Below, piece by piece: positions 8,939-17,205 of a DNA stretch of 33,974 nt (positions within the stretch are counted from its first letter, which is position 1; each line of letters begins with the position of its first letter). A program made the position numbers and the translations under genes. The notes beneath the pieces are model-generated. The model made no database searches and was not told the DNA's origin. It saw only the letters and a program-made list of their open reading frames with translations. Source of the stretch: Thalassotalea_E sp964620605 (GTDB taxonomy: Bacteria; Pseudomonadota; Gammaproteobacteria; Enterobacterales; Alteromonadaceae); NCBI GenBank assembly GCA_964620605.1, contig CAZUHQ010000029.1, positions 1 to 33,974 on the forward strand, given 5' to 3'.

Positions 8939-9514
8939 ATGTCTGATCCCAGCAAGCATTCAACTGACGATAACGATAACCAGACAAGTAACCAGACACA
9001 TAACCAGCAAGCGGAAACTTTAGCCTTTGGTCGCTATTTTATCTGGTTCGCCTGGGTAATCGCCCTGGCTCTGCTAGTCTATTTTTTTCAGGATGTTTTA
9101 GATAAACAGTGGAATCCGAATCAGCAGCCGCAATATAGCTTAACCGCCTCAGGTAATGCAGAAGTGATATTGCAGCAAAACCGTTATGGTCATTATGTGA
9201 CTCAGGGCACCATTAACAAGCATCCGGTCACCTTTTTACTCGACACCGGCGCTACCAGTGTTTCCATTCCGGCGCATTTAGCCGCGCAGCTTGGCTTAAC
9301 CAAAGGCAGCAGTTACCCGGTACACACCGCCAATGGCGCAGTGCGGGTCTATCAAACTGAAATTAACCAACTTACCATAGGCAATATTATATTGAGCGAT
9401 GTCAGTGCCAATATAAATCCCGGCATGCAGTCTGATGAAATTCTATTGGGCATGAGCGCGCTAAAAAAGGTAGAATTTAGCCAGTCGGGAAAACAACTGA
9501 TGCTGCGTCAGTAA
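8939..9514 (+). CDS. membrane-anchored retropepsin-like aspartic protease (clan AA, TIGR02281-like)
   Basis: A 191-aa protein with a polar N-terminus (1-30), one transmembrane helix (about 33-50) and a C-terminal retropepsin-like domain. The active-site motif LLDTGATSVSIP places the catalytic Asp at residue 102, and a hydrophobic ILLGMSALKK motif near the end matches the fold's second signature. A single DTG per chain means it should work as a dimer, like retroviral protease. The domain is predicted to be periplasmic. The family is widespread in proteobacteria between ampD and nadC or nearby, but I know of no settled substrate. It precedes nadC by 37 nt on the same strand, so co-transcription is likely. 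Confidence 0.85.
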   Translation: MSDPSKHSTDDNDNQTSNQTHNQQAETLAFGRYFIWFAWVIALALLVYFFQDVLDKQWNPNQQPQYSLTASGNAEVILQQNRYGHYVTQGTINKHPVTFLLDTGATSVSIPAHLAAQLGLTKGSSYPVHTANGAVRVYQTEINQLTIGNIILSDVSANINPGMQSDEILLGMSALKKVEFSQSGKQLMLRQ

Positions 9515-9551
9515 ATACCTAACAATCTAACAGCAAGAGAATTAAATAACC

Positions 9552-10451
9552 ATGTTAGCTCCACAGCTTTTACAAGATATAAAACAAACCGTTACCTGGG
9601 CGTTATCTGAAGACTTAGGCGTCACTAACCAAAGTGAATTAGCTAATGCGCAAGACATCACCGCAGAGCTCATTCCAGCAGACAATACCGCAGTTGCGAA
9701 CGTTATCAGTCGCGATGAGTGTATTATCTGCGGCGTCGAATGGGTTAATCAGGTCTTCCAGCAGCTTGATGCTATTTATGGGTTAACTGGCGATAAGGCA
9801 ACAACAATCACCTGGTTTGTTAATGACGGCCAGGCAGTCAAAGCCAATACCACGTTATTTGAATTATCCGGCAACGCCAGAACTTTATTAACCGGCGAAC
9901 GCACGGCATTAAACTTTCTGCAAAGCCTCTCCGGCACCGCCACTATTACCAGTGAATATGTTGAAGTGCTCGCAGGAACAACAACTAAATTATTAGACAC
10001 CCGAAAAACCGTACCTGGGCTGCGCAGCGCGCAAAAATACGCGGTTACTTGCGGCGGTGGTGTTAACCATCGCATCGGGCTGTTCGACGCGTTTTTAATT
10101 AAAGAAAACCATATTGCCGCCTGTGGTTCGATTAGTCAGGCGATCAGCACCGCCAAAAGCAATCATCCGGATAAAACCGTCGAAGTAGAAGTTGAGTCAA
10201 TTGATGAATTGACCCAAGCGCTAAATGCCAAGGCGAATATTATTATGCTGGATAACTTCACGCCATCAATGATAGAGCAGGCAGTTAGCTTAAGAGACAA
10301 GATATCACAGGGCAAAACCAAGCTCGAAGTATCAGGTAACATGACCTTAGCCACCATGGCAAACTATGCCAAAGCGGGTGTTGATTTTATCTCGGTTGGC
10401 GCACTGACCAAACATATCAAAGCGGTCGATTTGTCTATGCGTTTCGTGTAG
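9552..10451 (+). CDS. nadC: nicotinate-nucleotide pyrophosphorylase (quinolinate phosphoribosyltransferase)
   Basis: A 299-aa cytoplasmic enzyme that turns quinolinate and PRPP into nicotinate mononucleotide, CO2 and PPi in de novo NAD synthesis. Diagnostic stretches are GERTALNFLQ, LLDTRKTVPGLRSAQKYAV, CGGGVNHRIGLFDAFLIKEN and the C-terminal VEVSGN-like LEVSGNMTL followed by DFISVGALTK. Length and order are standard. It ends with a clean intrinsic terminator, which isolates it from the pilin gene. Gene order nadC-pilin-pilB-pilC is conserved in many gammaproteobacteria, including E. coli nadC-ppdD-hofB-hofC. Confidence 0.96.
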   Translation: MLAPQLLQDIKQTVTWALSEDLGVTNQSELANAQDITAELIPADNTAVANVISRDECIICGVEWVNQVFQQLDAIYGLTGDKATTITWFVNDGQAVKANTTLFELSGNARTLLTGERTALNFLQSLSGTATITSEYVEVLAGTTTKLLDTRKTVPGLRSAQKYAVTCGGGVNHRIGLFDAFLIKENHIAACGSISQAISTAKSNHPDKTVEVEVESIDELTQALNAKANIIMLDNFTPSMIEQAVSLRDKISQGKTKLEVSGNMTLATMANYAKAGVDFISVGALTKHIKAVDLSMRFV

Positions 10452-10470
10452 CACTAATTTTTTGAAATAT

Positions 10471-10500
10471 AGGAAGAAAGCGATATTTCTTCCTTTTCTT
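10471..10500 (+). terminator. nadC terminator
   Basis: A perfect 9-bp stem (aggaagaaa 10471-10479, tttcttcct 10486-10494) with a 6-nt loop is followed by ttttctt. It starts 20 nt after the nadC stop codon. Confidence 0.85.
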
Positions 10501-10736
10501 CTGTTAACAAAACTAGTTTTTATCCTAATTACTGTTGATGCTATGTAAAAATGATAATAAAACTGTCAACATCAGTTAATAAACTGTTAATTTTTAACCA
10601 GGTTTTGTAGAAAAAAGGCTAAAAATTAAAAAATTTTAAAAAAATCAAAAAAAAACTTAGACAATATTTTACATTTCTAATTTTTTGTCGCAGTATGAAG
10701 TTAGCCCCCGTAATAACTAGTATGGAATTACTGATT
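10501..10736 (+). promoter_or_regulatory. pilA: AT-rich leader and promoter region of pilA
   Basis: About 235 bp of very AT-rich DNA, with A-runs at 10613-10655, separate the nadC terminator from pilA, so the pilin must be transcribed from here. I see no convincing sigma54 GG-N10-GC element, which many pilA genes use, and no sigma70 pair good enough to place. The A-tracts suggest bent DNA or UP-element-like activity; that is inference. Confidence 0.4.
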
Positions 10737-11186
10737 ATGAAAAAGACATTACAAAACTTAGCAACAGCAAAAACGAACAAAGGTTTCACCTTAATTGAAT
10801 TAATGATCGTAGTCGCGATCATCGGTATTTTAGCGGCAGTCGCCTTGCCTGCGTATAATACTTATTCAAAACGAGCAAGATTTTCGGAAGTTGTATTAGC
10901 AACTACTCCTGCAAAAACTGCAATTGACTTATGTGTACAAACTAACGCAGGCAATTGCCATCAAATCGATGATGGTGGTGATGGTTCTACAAATGGTTGG
11001 GCTGCAGGTGATAATGTTACGAAAATAGAAATTGGTGGAACTTCTGCATCACCTACAGTTACAGCTACAGGTGCAAGTAGCGTAGATGGTAAGAAAATTA
11101 TTTTTAAAGTTAAAGATGCTAGTAGCGGAACCGCTGTCTGGGAAATTGACTCAACTAGTGACTGCTTAGCAGCTGGTTTATGTTAA
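10737..11186 (+). CDS. pilA: type IV major pilin (prepilin)
   Basis: A 149-aa prepilin. I choose the ATG at 10737 rather than an in-frame ATG at 10695 because it gives a normal 16-residue basic leader ending in KTNKG, followed by the prepilin peptidase site G/FTLIELMIVVAIIGILAAVA with the essential mature Glu5. The mature chain is about 133 aa: a hydrophobic N-terminal helix, then a soluble domain rich in Gly, Ser and Thr. Four cysteines (in DLCVQTNAGNC and at the end in SDCLAAGLC) can form two disulfides. PilD, encoded downstream, would process it. Because pilB is broken, assembly into pili is doubtful unless another extension ATPase exists. The many Ser/Thr residues would suit O-glycosylation by the adjacent PglL-like protein; that is inference. 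Confidence 0.93.
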   Translation: MKKTLQNLATAKTNKGFTLIELMIVVAIIGILAAVALPAYNTYSKRARFSEVVLATTPAKTAIDLCVQTNAGNCHQIDDGGDGSTNGWAAGDNVTKIEIGGTSASPTVTATGASSVDGKKIIFKVKDASSGTAVWEIDSTSDCLAAGLC

Positions 11187-11209
11187 CAACAAATCAGAAT
11201 TAAAATTAT

Positions 11210-11237
11210 AAAAAAGCTCCTTACGGAGCTTTTTTTA
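11210..11237. terminator. shared bidirectional terminator of pilA and the convergent ligase gene
   Basis: The hairpin aaaaagctcc-ttac-ggagcttttt has A-runs and T-runs on both sides and serves both converging genes. The stop codon of the minus-strand gene (11221-11223) lies in its 4-nt loop, so the gene literally ends inside the terminator. Confidence 0.88.
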
Positions 11238-12921
11238 TGTTTTGCTTCAATGAAACATTTGATGGATATAAACGCTGATAATCATCAGCTATACGCATTT
11301 TTTTGTCCTCAGATATACTTTCTCCAACCTTCGTCAACGTTTCGATGGCATTGAGCATATTTTGATAAATACCTCTCCTTGGCGTATGGGAAACATATTC
11401 TGTTCCCCAATCAATATATCTTTTTAACGCATTAGCATCTTGATTTTTATAGCCATTTCTTAATCCCTGAGTATAAATAACTAACTCATAGTATTGCTGC
11501 CAGGCAATAGGATTAATAATTTCAGTTATAAACTTAGTTGATTGATAATTACTTTTTTTAAATTCTTCCATTAAATATGACGTATGCAAGGTACTAAGCA
11601 TAAATGGAATAACCAATATCGAAATCATGGCTGCGCTAAAAGGTAACACTTTTGTTGTCACCGTATATTTATTAATGCCATCTGTTTTTTCTGATACATC
11701 GCTAATAAACCACAATAAAATAATCAAATAAACTAAATGAACAATAGAATGAGAAAACGGGTATTCAAGCTGGCTATGCAATAATAGTGGAGCAATTAAA
11801 GCAAAATACATCATTCTGTTTTTTATTATCTCTGTATGTCGAGAAACTAACTTAACAATTGCAACTAAAAATAATGCCAAACCAAATAAAGCGCTTATTC
11901 CACCTTCTACCCCCCAATACAACAATTCATTATGAGGGTGTCCCAAATCTTCAAGTGGTGGATCTAGTTCAGGATTACCTTGCATTGCATGTAAATGATA
12001 CTCACGATAAGCCCGCTCAAAATTCCCATAGCCATAGCCAGTTAACGGTTGATCTTTAAACATATCAAACGAAACCGCATAAATTGTCGATCTCACTCCC
12101 TGATCACTGGCAATATTATCTTTTACAGGAAGCTTCAATTGTATTTGACTCAACACTCCAATAATAATCCCGAATAACACAGCTACAGAAGAAAATTTCA
12201 AGCTGGATTTATCTTCTTTTAGTGGAGGAATAAATAGCAATATGACGATTAATGTGGCAAGAACCCCGGTTTTTGATTGCAACAATACCAATAAAACAGC
12301 AGTACCAAATAAGGTATAACCAGTTAGCATTTTTATTAACACACTTTTATGCGACAAGTTTTTCGCCTGAATAAAAAGTGATAATGCAACGCCCGTAGCA
12401 AGAAAGCTTGCCATTACATTATTTTGTGTAAATGAGCCATAAGGTTTACCAAATAGCGGCGTATAACCAAGAATATCGATATTAAAAAGTAGCAAAAGAT
12501 AAAACTGAACTAACCCCAGCGTTACTTCAATTACGACTCCCAATAACAATATAACAATGATCTTCTTACGCAATTTGCAATTAAAGTCACACTGAAATAA
12601 CGCGAAAAACAGCACTAATATTCCTAGTATTGCTAAAATTCTCGGAATAGCTAAATAGCTAAGATCGTTATTGACAGTAAAAGGTATTAATAAAAAAAGA
12701 AATCCAACAACAAGGTATTTAAACGTATCATGAACAAGAATAAATCGTTTTTTATAAGCACAAACTCCCCCGATAGTTATCAGCAAACTAATAAAGCACC
12801 AGCCAATAATATTCGGAGCTAAGTAAAGGCCAGCGCCTCCTGGAGTAGGCAATACAATATGCATTCCTATAACCAAATACAGGGCTAATACTGTTAAAAA
12901 AATCTTTTGAAGCTTTAACAT
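11221..12921 (-). CDS. PglL/PilO-type O-oligosaccharyltransferase or O-antigen ligase-like membrane protein
   Basis: A 566-aa polytopic inner membrane protein with about 10-12 hydrophobic helices. The N-terminal HIVLPTPGGAGLYLAPN segment (21-37) resembles the PglL N-terminal region. GSFTQNNVMASFLA (162-175) and the periplasmic-loop motif GHPHNELLYW (327-336, H328 and H330) are typical of the Wzy_C ligase superfamily. The C-terminal 150 residues are soluble. Members next to pilin genes usually transfer a lipid-linked glycan onto pilin Ser/Thr; next to pilA that is the best guess, but an O-antigen ligase or polymerase is possible. The gene opposes its neighbours and sampled lines run about 25-38% G+C, against about 50% for pilB, suggesting separate acquisition. 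No clear ribosome binding site is seen. Confidence 0.8.
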   Translation of the reverse strand: MLKLQKIFLTVLALYLVIGMHIVLPTPGGAGLYLAPNIIGWCFISLLITIGGVCAYKKRFILVHDTFKYLVVGFLFLLIPFTVNNDLSYLAIPRILAILGILVLFFALFQCDFNCKLRKKIIVILLLGVVIEVTLGLVQFYLLLLFNIDILGYTPLFGKPYGSFTQNNVMASFLATGVALSLFIQAKNLSHKSVLIKMLTGYTLFGTAVLLVLLQSKTGVLATLIVILLFIPPLKEDKSSLKFSSVAVLFGIIIGVLSQIQLKLPVKDNIASDQGVRSTIYAVSFDMFKDQPLTGYGYGNFERAYREYHLHAMQGNPELDPPLEDLGHPHNELLYWGVEGGISALFGLALFLVAIVKLVSRHTEIIKNRMMYFALIAPLLLHSQLEYPFSHSIVHLVYLIILLWFISDVSEKTDGINKYTVTTKVLPFSAAMISILVIPFMLSTLHTSYLMEEFKKSNYQSTKFITEIINPIAWQQYYELVIYTQGLRNGYKNQDANALKRYIDWGTEYVSHTPRRGIYQNMLNAIETLTKVGESISEDKKMRIADDYQRLYPSNVSLKQNIKKAP

Positions 12922-13016
12922 TGGATTAAATTTGACTCAAATTTTTGCCCAGAGTACCTGAATTACCATATAACCTTAAGTTTAATTAGCAAAAATATCG
13001 AATTAAAAAGCTTGTT

Positions 13017-13046
13017 TTGTTTTTTCCCTGAAAAATACGTTACACT
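13017..13046 (+). promoter_or_regulatory. candidate sigma70 promoter of pilB-pilC
   Basis: A -35 TTGTTT (13017-13022), an 18-bp spacer and a -10 TACACT (13041-13046) lie about 40 nt ahead of the pilB ATG, in the 166-bp divergent gap shared with the ligase-like gene. It is a moderate match found by eye. Confidence 0.4.
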
Positions 13047-13087
13047 GTAGTTGAAAACTAAATTTATTTGAGTTTAACCAAGGTGTT

Positions 13088-14939
13088 ATGAAGGGTCTTC
13101 ACCAACAGTCCAGCCTATTATCGGCATTAACCAAACATAATATTGTCTCCAGTGAGATGGTGGAACAAATCAGCGCCGGTTTTATTCAGCAAAAAAAACC
13201 TTTTGTCCGCTATTTGGTTGAAGATAAACATCTAGATCCGCACCATATTGCCAGTATCCTCTCGAAAAGTTTTGGTTACCCGTTAATCGATTTAAAACAA
13301 TTTGATACCAGCTTAGTGCCAGATGGCGTGCGCAATGAAAAATTGATCCGCAAACACAACGCGCTGCCGCTGTTTTTACGTGGCAAAGTGTTATTTGTCG
13401 CGATGTCTGATCCCACTAATCTTGATGCACTGGAAGAAATTCAGTTTAACAGCGGCTTTACTACCGAGCTGGTATTATCCAATGAAAAAAGCCTCAATGA
13501 GTGCATCGAAAAAGTCTTGGAAGAAGAAAGTGATGCCCTGGATATCTCGGATATGGATACCGAAGAGCTTTCCGGTATCGATGTCCAGGAAGAGCACAAG
13601 GACGACGACGATGCTGCCACCGGTGATAAAGAAGATGCGCCGATCGTTGTCTATATTAATAAAATATTACTGGACGCTATTAAAAAAGGCGCATCGGATT
13701 TACATTTTGAACCTTATGAAAAATCCTATCGCATCCGTTTTCGCGTCGATGGCATATTAACTGAAATTGCCAAACCGCCTATTGCCCTGGCTGCCCGGAT
13801 GGCCGCCCGGTTAAAAGTAATGTCTAGACTCGATATCGCTGAGCGCCGAGTGCCACAAGATGGCCGAATAAAACTGGCATTATCAAAACGTAAATCTATC
13901 GACTTTCGTGTTTCCACCCTGCCAACCATGTGGGGTGAAAAAATCGTAATGCGGATTTTAGACTCCTCCAGCGCCATGCTAGGTATTGACATGCTCGGCT
14001 ATGAAGCAGAGCAGAAGAAAATCTATATGGACGCGCTGGCGCAGCCCCAGGGCATGATCTTAGTGACCGGGCCTACCGGCTCGGGAAAAACCGTCTCGCT
14101 TTATACCGGGCTTAATATCCTAAACACAGCGGAGCGCAATATTTCCACCGCCGAAGATCCGGTCGAGATTAACCTCGAAGGCATTAACCAGGTACAAATC
14201 AATACCAAGGCCGGTTTAACCTTTCCCAGCGCCTTGCGCTCATTTTTACGACAAGATCCGGATATCGTGATGGTTGGAAATTCGCGATCTTGAAACCGCC
14301 GAAATCGCGATTAAAGCGGCACAATCCGGCCACCTGGTACAGATTAATATCAAAGCCGGGCTAACCTTCCCCAGTGCATTACGCTCATTTTTGAGGCAAG
14401 ATCCGGATATCGTGATGGTTGGGGAAATTCGCGATCTTGAAACCGCCGAAATCGCGATTAAAGCGGCACAAACCGGCCACCTGGTATTATCAACCTTACA
14501 TACCAATTCAGCAGCAGAAACCCTGACCCGGTTATTAAACATGGGAGTGCCATCTTATAACGTCGCAAGCTCAGTCAGTATTATAATCGCTCAGCGGCTG
14601 GCGCGCAGGCTCTGTACTCAATGTCGGGAAGAAGAAGTGATTCCACAAGCCGAACTTCGCAATCAGGGCTTTCCGGAAGATAAAATTGGCCAATTTAAAT
14701 TATTTAAACCGGTCGGCTGCGACCAATGTACCGGTGGTTACAAAGGCCGAGTCGGTATTTACGAAGTGATAAAAATCAGCGAACAAATCGCCAGTATAAT
14801 TATGGAAGGCGGAAATTCGTTAGACATAGCTACACAATGTCAAAAAGAAGGCTATGATAATTTAAGGCAGTCTGGCTTGAAAAAAGCGATGCAAGGCATG
14901 ACCAGCCTGGAAGAAATTAACCGGGTCACCAGCGCATAA
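13088..14939 (+). pseudogene. pilB: type IV pilus extension ATPase PilB, disrupted by duplication and frameshift
   Basis: The intact part (13088-14293, 401 aa) has the T2SSE N-terminal domain, then the hexameric ATPase core with Walker A GPTGSGKT at residues 328-335, the Asp-box region (AEDPVE) and the start of Walker B (DPDIVMVG). It then shifts frame and stops at 14291-14293. The remainder is open from 14271 to 14939 in the +1 frame and carries a complete second Walker B (DIVMVGEIRDLE), the His box (TGHLVLSTLHTN) and the C-terminal zinc cysteines (CTQC, CDQC). Segments 14191-14335 and 14336-14482 are a tandem duplicate; the first copy lacks 2 bp. Removing one unit and restoring 2 bp gives 568 aa, the normal PilB length. 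Even with the frame restored, 49 extra residues would fall between Walker B and the His box, so activity is unlikely. The gene is followed by pilC after 18 nt. A sequencing or assembly error remains possible. Confidence 0.88.
14191..14482 (+). repeat. 145/147-bp tandem duplication inside pilB
   Basis: Copy 1 is 14191-14335 (145 bp) and copy 2 is 14336-14482 (147 bp). Each copy begins with ggta, and the sequence after copy 2 also begins with ggta, so the boundaries share short homology. The first 70 bp of the copies differ at 13 sites by my count, all but one synonymous (Thr to Ile). The remaining about 75 bp are identical except for a missing gg in copy 1 (at 14277/14278) and one tcc/acc (Ser/Thr) change. 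Confidence 0.92.
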
Positions 14940-14957
14940 TCATAAAAAAGGTGTTTT

Positions 14958-16205
14958 ATGGCAGTTTCGGCAACTAAAAGCAAAACCATAGCTCCACAAG
15001 AGCTGGAAGTATTCCAATGGCAGGGAGTTAACCGTAAAGGCAAAAAAGTTAGCGGCGAGCTCTCTGCTGCCAGTATGCTGGAACTAAAGGCTCAGCTGCG
15101 CAAACAGGGCGTGACTCCAGGGCGAGTTAAGAAAAAACCTAAGCCGTTATTTGGCCTTGGCGGTGATAAAGCGCTTACTGCCGCGAATATTGCCGAAATT
15201 ACCCGCCAAATTGCTACCATGCTCAATGCCGGTGTGCCGCTGGTACAAACCATCGAAATGATCGGCAAAGGTCATAACAACGGCAATATGCAAAAATTAC
15301 TGGCTGATATTGGCAATAAATTACAATCTGGTATTCCACTGTCTGAATGTTTACGTGAACACCCAAGATTTTTTGATAGCCTGTATTGCGATCTGGTACA
15401 TTCCGGCGAACAATCCGGCGCCTTGGAAACTATTTATGACCGAATTGCCACCTATAAGGAAAAAGCCGAAGCACTAAAAGCAAAAATCAAAAAGGCAATG
15501 ACCTACCCGATTGCCGTGCTGGTAGTCGCTGCCGTTGTCACTTCTGTTCTGCTAATCTTTGTCGTCCCGGTATTTAAAGATATTTTTGACAGCTTTGGCG
15601 CCGAACTACCTGCCTTTACCTTATTAGTGCTGGCGATTTCAGATTTTATGCAAAGTTACTGGTATATCGGCTTAGGCGCTTTATTTGCCGCCGGTTATTT
15701 ATTTAAGCGTGCCCATAGAAATAGCCAAAAGTTTCACGACAATGTCGATAAGCAAATTCTTAAATTGCCGGTTATCGGTGAGTTACTGAAAAAAGCGGCT
15801 GTCGCCCGTTATGCCCGTACTTTATCCACGACCTTTGCTGCCGGTGTCCCTTTGCCAGATGCATTAGAGTCTGCCGCTGGTGCTTCCGGTAATGCGGTAT
15901 TTCGCGATGCGATTTTAGAGATTCGCGCCGAAGTGACCTCCGGTATGCAAATGAACCTGGCAATGCGTAATTGTAATATCTTCCCGGATATGGTGATACA
16001 AATGGTGGCTATCGGTGAAGAATCTGGCGCAGTTGACGATATGCTGGCAAAAGTCGCTACTGTTTATGAACAGCAAGTTGATGATGCGGTTGATAACCTC
16101 ACCGCACTGTTAGAGCCGATGATTATGGCGGTATTAGGGGTCGTTATCGGTGGTTTAATCGTGGCTATGTATTTGCCAATCTTCCAAATTGGTATGGTTG
16201 TTTAG
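14958..16205 (+). CDS. pilC: type IV pilus inner membrane platform protein
   Basis: A 415-aa GspF/PilC-family protein that forms the inner membrane platform on which the PilB and PilT motors act. After an N-terminal cytoplasmic segment containing FQWQGVNRKGKKVSGEL it has two related T2SSF domains, each with LNAGVPLVQTIE- or FAAGVPLPDALE-type motifs and GEESGAVDDML/GEQSGALETIY, and three hydrophobic helices (about 195-220, 240-260 and 385-410). It starts 18 nt after pilB with AAGGTG as ribosome binding site. The frame is fully intact, unlike pilB, which argues that pilB was damaged recently or is not really damaged. Confidence 0.95.
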   Translation: MAVSATKSKTIAPQELEVFQWQGVNRKGKKVSGELSAASMLELKAQLRKQGVTPGRVKKKPKPLFGLGGDKALTAANIAEITRQIATMLNAGVPLVQTIEMIGKGHNNGNMQKLLADIGNKLQSGIPLSECLREHPRFFDSLYCDLVHSGEQSGALETIYDRIATYKEKAEALKAKIKKAMTYPIAVLVVAAVVTSVLLIFVVPVFKDIFDSFGAELPAFTLLVLAISDFMQSYWYIGLGALFAAGYLFKRAHRNSQKFHDNVDKQILKLPVIGELLKKAAVARYARTLSTTFAAGVPLPDALESAAGASGNAVFRDAILEIRAEVTSGMQMNLAMRNCNIFPDMVIQMVAIGEESGAVDDMLAKVATVYEQQVDDAVDNLTALLEPMIMAVLGVVIGGLIVAMYLPIFQIGMVV

Positions 16206-16296
16206 CAGTTCATTGCTGTTTCTTTTTGCAGTCCTTTTCAATACACTGTGCTTTTTTAATAACAGCGTAACAGCTATCAAAATAAAGTAGGTTGAT

Positions 16297-17181
16297 GTGC
16301 TAGCAAATACCCTCGCCATGTTTGAGCTCTACCCGATGAGTTTTTATTTAACCGTCGCGCTATTTTCACTTGCCATCGGCAGCTTTTTAAATGTCGTAAT
16401 TTACCGTTTTCCTAAAATGCTGGAACAACAATGGTATAGCGAATGCCGAGAATTTCTCGCCGAAGAATTAGACAATGTACCAGCTAAAAAGCAAGAATTA
16501 ATCACGCTATCAAAACCAGCTTCTACTTGCCCACACTGCGGACACGGCATCCGGTTTTATGAAAATATTCCTGTCATTAGCTGGCTATGGCTAAAAGGTA
16601 AATGCAGCCAGTGCCACAATAAAATATCAGCCCGTTACCCTATTATTGAGGCTACTACCGCAGCATTAAGTTTAGTAGTGGCCCATCATTATGGTGTTAG
16701 CCTGTTAACTTGCTATGTACTGCTACTAACCTGGGGGCTGATTTGCCTGACCATGATAGATTTTGACCATATGCTGTTGCCGGATCAATTGACTTATCCG
16801 CTGTTATGGCTTGGCTTGTTAATTAATATCAACGGCCTGATCGTGCCGCTGGAAACCGCGGTTATCGGCGCTATTGCCGGTTATATGAGTTTGTTTAGCG
16901 TAATGTGGCTGTTTAAGTTGCTAACCGGTAAGCAAGGCATGGGACATGGTGATTTTAAACTGCTGGCGGTATTTGGCGCCTGGTTTGGCTGGCAATTACT
17001 GCCACTGTTGATTTTAATGGCCTCGGCAGTTGGCGCAATCATTGGCATCAGTTTAATGGTGTTTAACAATCATCAACGCGAGCAGGCGATTCCTTTTGGC
17101 CCTTATCTCGCACTTGCTGGCTGGATTTGCCTACTGTGGGGTCAAGGCATCTGGCAGTGGTATTTAGGGCTTATTCTCTAA
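16297..17181 (+). CDS. pilD: prepilin peptidase / N-methyltransferase
   Basis: A 294-aa bifunctional inner membrane aspartic protease that removes prepilin leaders and methylates the new N-terminal Phe. Two cysteine pairs C78/C81 and C103/C106 form the usual zinc-binding cytoplasmic loop. The acidic motifs MIDFDHMLLPDQ (about 153-164) and GHGDFK carry the protease aspartates. Several transmembrane helices follow. I place the start at the GTG with an AGG just upstream; an in-frame ATG at 16318 would shorten it by 7 residues. It may also serve type II secretion pseudopilins. It follows pilC by 91 bp and coaE by a further 24 bp on the other side. Confidence 0.95.
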   Translation: MLANTLAMFELYPMSFYLTVALFSLAIGSFLNVVIYRFPKMLEQQWYSECREFLAEELDNVPAKKQELITLSKPASTCPHCGHGIRFYENIPVISWLWLKGKCSQCHNKISARYPIIEATTAALSLVVAHHYGVSLLTCYVLLLTWGLICLTMIDFDHMLLPDQLTYPLLWLGLLININGLIVPLETAVIGAIAGYMSLFSVMWLFKLLTGKQGMGHGDFKLLAVFGAWFGWQLLPLLILMASAVGAIIGISLMVFNNHQREQAIPFGPYLALAGWICLLWGQGIWQWYLGLIL

Positions 17182-17205
17182 GCTAATAGCTTGTAGGTAA
17201 AGAAA

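Noticed and set aside
10695..10736. Longer pilin start at ATG 10695.
   Set aside because: It would add 14 residues before a normal basic leader peptide, giving an unusual 30-residue leader. The ATG at 10737 fits prepilins better.
14271..14293. Programmed ribosomal frameshift rescuing pilB.
   Set aside because: The 20-nt overlap lacks a recognised slippery site of the prfB CTT-TGA type, and the product would still carry a duplicated Walker B segment.
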